Of a stretch of 11,165 bases of DNA, positions 7,604 to 11,165 are shown piece by piece (within the stretch, counting starts at the first letter, position 1; the number at the start of each line of letters is the position of its first letter). The position numbers and the translations under genes were made by a program. The notes under the pieces are model-generated. The model did not search any database and was not told the DNA's origin. It was given only the letters and a program-made list of their open reading frames with translations. Location: positions 1-11,165 of the forward strand of contig DVJH01000007.1 of the NCBI GenBank assembly GCA_018710795.1. Direction: 5' to 3'. The DNA is from Candidatus Galligastranaerophilus gallistercoris. Lineage in GTDB: Bacteria; Cyanobacteriota; Vampirovibrionia; Gastranaerophilales; Gastranaerophilaceae.

Positions 7604-9589
7604 ATGAAAGACATTCCGTTTCAAATCGTATCTTCAAATAAACCTGCGGGGGATCAACCGAAAGCGATTAAAGCTCTGGTTGAGGGCATTAATTCAAATT
7701 ATCAAAATCAGACATTATTGGGTGTAACAGGGTCGGGGAAAACTTTTACCATAGCAAATGTTATTGAAAAAATCCAAAAGCCGACTCTCGTAATTGCCCA
7801 TAATAAAACCCTTGCCGCTCAATTATACGGCGAATTTAAGGAATTGTTTCCGAATAATGCGGTTGAATATTTTATATCATATTACGATTATTATCAGCCC
7901 GAAGCTTATATCCCGAGAACCGACACCTATATTGAAAAATCAGCTTCAATAAACGATGAAATTGACCGCCTGAGGCACAATACCACAAGAAGCCTTTATG
8001 AAAGAAAAGATGTTATTGTTGTGGCGTCCGTAAGCTGTATCTACGGTTTAGGGCTGCCCGAGAATTATTTTAAAGGTGCCGTTACGCTCCGTATAGGAGA
8101 TGAAATAGACAGAAAAGCTTTTTTAAACCATCTGATTTTAACCCGTTACGAGAGAAACGATGTCGAATTAAAAAGATCAACATTCAGGGTACGGGGCGAT
8201 TTAATCGAAATCATGCCCGCTTTTGAAAAAGTTATTACGAGGTTTTCCCTCTTTGGCGATGAAATAGAAAAAATCTCAAGAATCGATTCTACAACGGGCG
8301 AAGTTATCGAAAATGTTGATGAAGCGGTTATTTACCCTGCCGTTCATTATCTGGCGGATGACGATGATTTGGATACAACCCTTGATATGATACGTTTTGA
8401 ATTAAAACAAAGACTCATTGAACTCAATTCGCAAAATAAGCTTGTTGAAGCTCAAAGACTGGAGCAGAGAGTAAACTATGATATAGAAATGATAAAAGAG
8501 ATGGGCTATTGTTCGGGCATTGAAAACTATTCAAGAATACTTGAAAGAAGAGCCCCCGGAACCCCGCCCGCCACATTATTGGATTATTTTCCCGATGATT
8601 TTCTGGTTGTAATCGATGAATCTCATGTTACCCTGCCGCAGCTTAAGGGGATGTATTTCGGTGATAAATCAAGAAAAGAAGTTCTTGTCGATTACGGTTT
8701 CAGGCTTCCTTGCGCAAAAGATAACAGACCTTTAACTTTTGATGAATTCTGGAAAAAAATAGATAAAAAAATCTTTATCTCTGCAACCCCGGGGGATTTT
8801 GAAAAAGAAGTTTCATCTCAAATTGTTGAACAAATTATCCGCCCGACGGGGCTTGTCGACCCTGAAATCGAACTTCATCCGACCGAAGGGCAGGTAAATG
8901 ATTTAATAAACGAGATAAATAAAATCGTCGAAAAGAAAGAAAGAGTTTTTGTTACAACGCTGACCAAAAGAATGGCGGAAGATTTAACCGAATATTTAAG
9001 CCAGAGAAACGTAAAAGTAAGATATCTCCACAGTGAAATTCAATCCTTGGAAAGAGTTGAAATTTTAAGAGATTTAAGGCTGGGTGTCTTTGACGTTTTA
9101 ATCGGTGTTAACCTTTTAAGAGAAGGGCTTGATGTCCCCGAAGTTTCTCTTGTTGCAATTATGGACGCCGATAAAGAAGGGTTTTTAAGATGTGAAACAT
9201 CGCTAATCCAGACAATCGGACGTTCCGCAAGAAACGCTAACGGCAAAGTTATTATGTATGCGGATAAAATAACGGATTCAATGAAGCTTGCAATTGATGA
9301 AACAAAAAGAAGAAGAAAGCTGCAGCTTGAATACAATAAAATTCATAATATCACCCCGAAAACCATTGTCAAACCTGTTGAAAACAATCTGCTTGCACTG
9401 GTTCAAAGCTATAGAAGCGTTGAAGATATTATAGCGGAAGGTATGAGCGAATTAAAAATCGATAAAAAAGACCTGCCGAAACTTTTAAATAAGCTTGAAA
9501 AAGATATGCAAAAAGCGGCAAAAATTCTTGATTTTGAACGTGCCGCAGAAATCAGGGATAAAATTAAACAACTAAGAGAAATGTTATAA
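7604..9589 (+). CDS. uvrB: Excinuclease ABC subunit UvrB
   Basis: UvrB is the damage-verifying helicase-like ATPase of nucleotide excision repair. It is loaded by UvrA and then recruits UvrC for incision. The product is a full-length 661 residues. Walker A is GVTGSGKT (40-47). The beta-hairpin that clamps one DNA strand is intact (YYDYYQPEAYIP, 93-104). The DEAD-like motif is VVIDESH (335-341), followed by helicase motif III (FISATPGDFE, 391-400). Motif VI is QTIGRSARN (536-544). The UVR domain that binds UvrC is at about 624-661. No good Shine-Dalgarno sequence precedes the ATG, which is the only sensible start for the conserved N-terminus (FQIVSSNKPAGDQPKAI). The gene lies 23 bp after the TolC gene with no terminator between, so read-through from the efflux operon is likely. 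It ends directly at an intrinsic terminator. No uvrA or uvrC is in the window. Confidence 0.98.
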   Translation: MKDIPFQIVSSNKPAGDQPKAIKALVEGINSNYQNQTLLGVTGSGKTFTIANVIEKIQKPTLVIAHNKTLAAQLYGEFKELFPNNAVEYFISYYDYYQPEAYIPRTDTYIEKSASINDEIDRLRHNTTRSLYERKDVIVVASVSCIYGLGLPENYFKGAVTLRIGDEIDRKAFLNHLILTRYERNDVELKRSTFRVRGDLIEIMPAFEKVITRFSLFGDEIEKISRIDSTTGEVIENVDEAVIYPAVHYLADDDDLDTTLDMIRFELKQRLIELNSQNKLVEAQRLEQRVNYDIEMIKEMGYCSGIENYSRILERRAPGTPPATLLDYFPDDFLVVIDESHVTLPQLKGMYFGDKSRKEVLVDYGFRLPCAKDNRPLTFDEFWKKIDKKIFISATPGDFEKEVSSQIVEQIIRPTGLVDPEIELHPTEGQVNDLINEINKIVEKKERVFVTTLTKRMAEDLTEYLSQRNVKVRYLHSEIQSLERVEILRDLRLGVFDVLIGVNLLREGLDVPEVSLVAIMDADKEGFLRCETSLIQTIGRSARNANGKVIMYADKITDSMKLAIDETKRRRKLQLEYNKIHNITPKTIVKPVENNLLALVQSYRSVEDIIAEGMSELKIDKKDLPKLLNKLEKDMQKAAKILDFERAAEIRDKIKQLREML

Positions 9590-9615
9590 AAAAAAGCCCC
9601 TTTTGGGGCTTTTTT
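9590..9615. terminator. Bidirectional intrinsic terminator between uvrB and the BI-1 gene
   Basis: GCCCC (9596-9600), a TTTT loop and GGGGC (9605-9609) form a strong stem. It is flanked by an A-run on the left (9588-9595) and a T-run on the right (9610-9615). Because of the symmetry it works as a Rho-independent terminator in both directions, ending the rightward uvrB transcript and the leftward BI-1 transcript. The TAA of the leftward gene (9614-9616) lies partly inside the T-run. Confidence 0.92.
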
Positions 9616-10369
9616 AATTTCTGTCGCTGAATTTTGCAAGCAGTCTTAAAATTTCAATATACAGCCAAATAAGAGTTACCATTAAACCGAATGCGCCGTA
9701 CCATTCAAAAAATTTGGGCATATTCATATTTGCGCCGTTTTCGATAACATGGAAATCTATTATAAGATTTAGCGCCGCAATAACACATACGATAATGCTA
9801 AACCCTATTCCTACGGTCCCGGAGCCCATAAGAAGGGAACTTCCCGCAGGGTTAAAGAAGCCGACAATAAAAGTTGTAAGATAAATAACGGCAACTGCCG
9901 CGGTTGCAATTAAAATTGTCGATTTAAATTTTTCGGTGCATTTTATAATTCTTAGAGAATATAAAATAAGCATTGCAATCATTGTTGCAAATGTTGCGCA
10001 TACGGCGTTTGCAACAATCGGGCTGCCTTTTGTGTATACGGTGTATAAGGCGCTTATGCCGCCTATAACAAGCCCTTCAAATATTGAATAAATTATGACG
10101 GCGGGAACAAGAATTTTTTTGTTGCCCGCATTAAATATGGCAATAAGTGCCGCTATCACTCCGCCGATTAGTCCTGTCCAGGTCAACATGTTCACTTTGT
10201 CTATAAAGCCGTTCATAAAAAGCGAAAACGTGTAAACGGATGAAGCAACGAGAATTGCAAGCAGGATAAAGGTTTTCATAACCGCACCCTGAATGCTCAT
10301 TGTCTCGGTTGCATCGTCAGATTGTATAAATTTTTCCGCAATGCTTGAGTTGAAAACGGGATTTGACAT
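9614..10369 (-). CDS. Bax inhibitor-1/YccA family membrane protein
   Basis: This is a 251-residue integral inner-membrane protein with about seven hydrophobic helices (approximately 28-50, 61-80, 87-111, 118-139, 151-171, 184-205, 223-244). The N-terminus (1-25) is hydrophilic. The closing block, with D205, E210, NGANMNMPKFFEWYGAFGL (211-229) and IWLYIEILRLL (234-244), is the signature of the bacterial BI-1-like subfamily. Relatives of this superfamily include E. coli YccA, which modulates the FtsH protease, and B. subtilis YetJ, a pH-sensitive Ca2+ leak channel. Which role applies here cannot be read from sequence. Acidic residues E98, D205, E210 and E222 lie in or beside helices and could form such a site. 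The start is fixed by AAGGAGG (plus-strand 10379-10385), 9 nt upstream, with an extended -10 promoter just above it. The gene is monocistronic and converges on uvrB. Confidence 0.93.
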   Translation of the reverse strand: MSNPVFNSSIAEKFIQSDDATETMSIQGAVMKTFILLAILVASSVYTFSLFMNGFIDKVNMLTWTGLIGGVIAALIAIFNAGNKKILVPAVIIYSIFEGLVIGGISALYTVYTKGSPIVANAVCATFATMIAMLILYSLRIIKCTEKFKSTILIATAAVAVIYLTTFIVGFFNPAGSSLLMGSGTVGIGFSIIVCVIAALNLIIDFHVIENGANMNMPKFFEWYGAFGLMVTLIWLYIEILRLLAKFSDRN

Positions 10370-10378
10370 TTTTAAATT

Positions 10379-10407
10379 CCTCCTTAATTAATTAAAATAT
10401 TATACCA
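10379..10407 (-). promoter_or_regulatory. Extended -10 promoter and strong Shine-Dalgarno for the BI-1 gene
   Basis: Read on the minus strand, TGGTATAAT (plus 10399-10407) is a perfect extended -10 element (TGn followed by TATAAT). It has no good -35 at the expected distance, as is usual for extended -10 promoters. A start near 10392 leaves a leader of about 23 nt. That leader carries AAGGAGG (plus 10379-10385), 9 nt before the ATG. These are the clearest expression signals in the window and suggest steady, housekeeping-type expression. Confidence 0.7.
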
Positions 10408-10436
10408 TACCTTTTGAGGGGTAATCATTGCATAAA

Positions 10437-10481
10437 CAATTAATTAATAATTGTAAAAAAATGTAAAAAACACGGTGTTTT
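10437..10481. repeat. Two small inverted repeats in the BI-1/HD-protein intergenic space
   Basis: CAATTA (10437-10442) and TAATTG (10448-10453) form a perfect inverted repeat with a 5-bp spacer. AAAACAC (10467-10473) and GTGTTTT (10475-10481) form a second one around a single base. The second is too tight to be a full RNA hairpin, so a DNA-binding dimer site is the more natural reading. Both lie in the 189-bp AT-rich space (10370-10558) between divergent genes, upstream of both promoter regions. AT-rich DNA gives short palindromes by chance, so support is modest. I saw no convincing -35/-10 pair for the rightward gene. Confidence 0.3.
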
Positions 10482-10558
10482 AATCAAAAATCAAACCTTT
10501 AATTACTTTATTAATTTATAGAATATTTACGGGAAGAAGTTTTCAAGGTTAGTTAAAG

Positions 10559-11165
10559 TTGAACAATATTCAAGGTATTACATCATACAGTGCAAATAAT
10601 AATGCACCCATAATGCCGTTTATGACAGCAACAAGACCGAACGGGTTCTATGCTGCCAACATTTCTTCTTCGCCCGTCAACAGCCAAATTCAAACCGCTG
10701 ACTATTTTACAAGCCAATCCCGCCCCGCTTCTTCCAATATTCAAAGCACGATGATAACCGTTTTTGACGACCTGATGGCAAAGGTTGCTCCGAAGATGTA
10801 TTTGAATAAATATATCTCCAAAAACGTTATAGAAAATGCCGTTCAAAATAATCCCAATATAGCGCAAATCCTGTCTTCCAAAGGGCTTACCCCGACCGTT
10901 TATATGGAAAACGTCCGCGGTAAAAACGAAAACCATTTTATGACAACTTATCTGAAAGCAAAGGAACTCGGAAAAGACCTGCCGCTCGATGAATATTCGT
11001 ATCTTATGCAGGCATCTTTGCTGCATGATATTGGAAAAGTTTTCATTCCCCCCGAAATTTTAAATAAACCGGGTAAATTAACCCCCGAAGAAAAAGAAAT
11101 AGTAGACCTTCATGCCCAATTGGGATATGAAATTTTAAAAACGACTCCTCTTAACCCCAAGGTTT
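10559..11165 (+). CDS. HD-GYP-like metal-dependent phosphohydrolase, N-terminal part (runs off the window)
   Basis: 202 codons are visible and the gene continues past the right edge. Residues 1 to about 65 are Asn/Ser/Thr/Pro-rich and probably disordered. Residues 65-120 look helical but match nothing I recognise. From about 126 an HD domain begins. H126 is a candidate first metal ligand, H156-D157 is the HD pair inside LLHDIGKVFIPPEILNKPGK, and LTPEEKEIVDLHAQLGYEIL supplies the third His (H185). The wording is close to HD-GYP domains, which hydrolyse cyclic di-GMP. The defining GYP motif would lie beyond the window, so a plain HD hydrolase is not excluded. The start is a TTG. A TAG three codons earlier (10550-10552) bars any longer form, and AAGG (10545-10548) sits 10 nt upstream. 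The first in-frame ATG (10613) would drop 18 residues. No signal peptide or membrane helix is seen. Confidence 0.85.
   Translation, partial: MNNIQGITSYSANNNAPIMPFMTATRPNGFYAANISSSPVNSQIQTADYFTSQSRPASSNIQSTMITVFDDLMAKVAPKMYLNKYISKNVIENAVQNNPNIAQILSSKGLTPTVYMENVRGKNENHFMTTYLKAKELGKDLPLDEYSYLMQASLLHDIGKVFIPPEILNKPGKLTPEEKEIVDLHAQLGYEILKTTPLNPKV

Noticed and set aside
10583..11026. 147-codon open frame opposite the HD-domain gene
   Set aside because: The plus-strand frame contains a recognisable HD motif set and clear protein-like composition. The opposite frame is its shadow.
1..11165. CRISPR arrays, tRNA or rRNA genes, insertion-sequence ends, phage attachment sites
   Set aside because: I scanned both strands by eye and saw no regularly spaced repeats, cloverleaf-like runs, transposase motifs or paired terminal repeats.

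Overview
The window is AT-rich DNA from a bacterium with two membranes. It carries a complete RND-type tripartite efflux system that includes a TolC-family outer-membrane channel. The AT-rich, AAA/GAA/TTA-heavy codon use, the small Asn/Ser/Tyr-rich N-termini, and the mix of an EF-hand protein, a BI-1/YccA membrane protein and an HD-GYP-like protein remind me of the Gastranaerophilales (Melainabacteria/Vampirovibrionia, the non-photosynthetic sister lineage of Cyanobacteria). That assignment is an impression from gene content, not a demonstrated placement.

Layout. The left edge (2-136, +) is the last 44 codons of a gene that may encode the TOBE end of a sugar-type ABC transporter ATPase. It converges, with two bases between the stops, on a small minus-strand hypothetical gene (139-297). 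That gene follows a minus-strand gene for a soluble protein with one canonical EF-hand loop (407-1117). A 269-bp divergent intergenic region (1118-1386) holds a 14-bp near-perfect direct repeat and a weak promoter candidate for the rightward genes.

From 1387 to 9589 there is one tight rightward cluster: periplasmic adaptor (AcrA/MexA family), RND pump (AcrB/HAE1 family), outer-membrane channel (TolC family) and UvrB. Gaps are 7 bp, an 8-bp overlap and 23 bp. The only clear terminator lies just after uvrB. The first three proteins form an inner-membrane pump, a periplasmic bridge and an outer-membrane duct. UvrB is the cytoplasmic damage-verification helicase of nucleotide excision repair. Its place in an efflux transcription unit is probably a matter of co-expression or simple linkage.

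The intrinsic terminator (9590-9615) is symmetric and serves both uvrB and the convergent minus-strand BI-1/YccA gene (9614-10369), whose stop codon lies in the U-tract. That gene has the clearest expression signals in the window: an extended -10 and a full Shine-Dalgarno sequence. After a 189-bp AT-rich divergent spacer with two small inverted repeats, a rightward gene (10559 to beyond the edge, TTG start) encodes an HD-GYP-like protein with an unrecognised N-terminal half.

I found no tRNA, rRNA, CRISPR array, transposase or insertion-sequence ends. Most of the window is core-type chromosome. The more unusual points are the long charged linker in the TolC homologue, the altered substrate-pocket loop and two insertions in the RND pump, the uvrB linkage, and the three poorly characterised proteins (small ORF, EF-hand protein, HD protein N-terminus).
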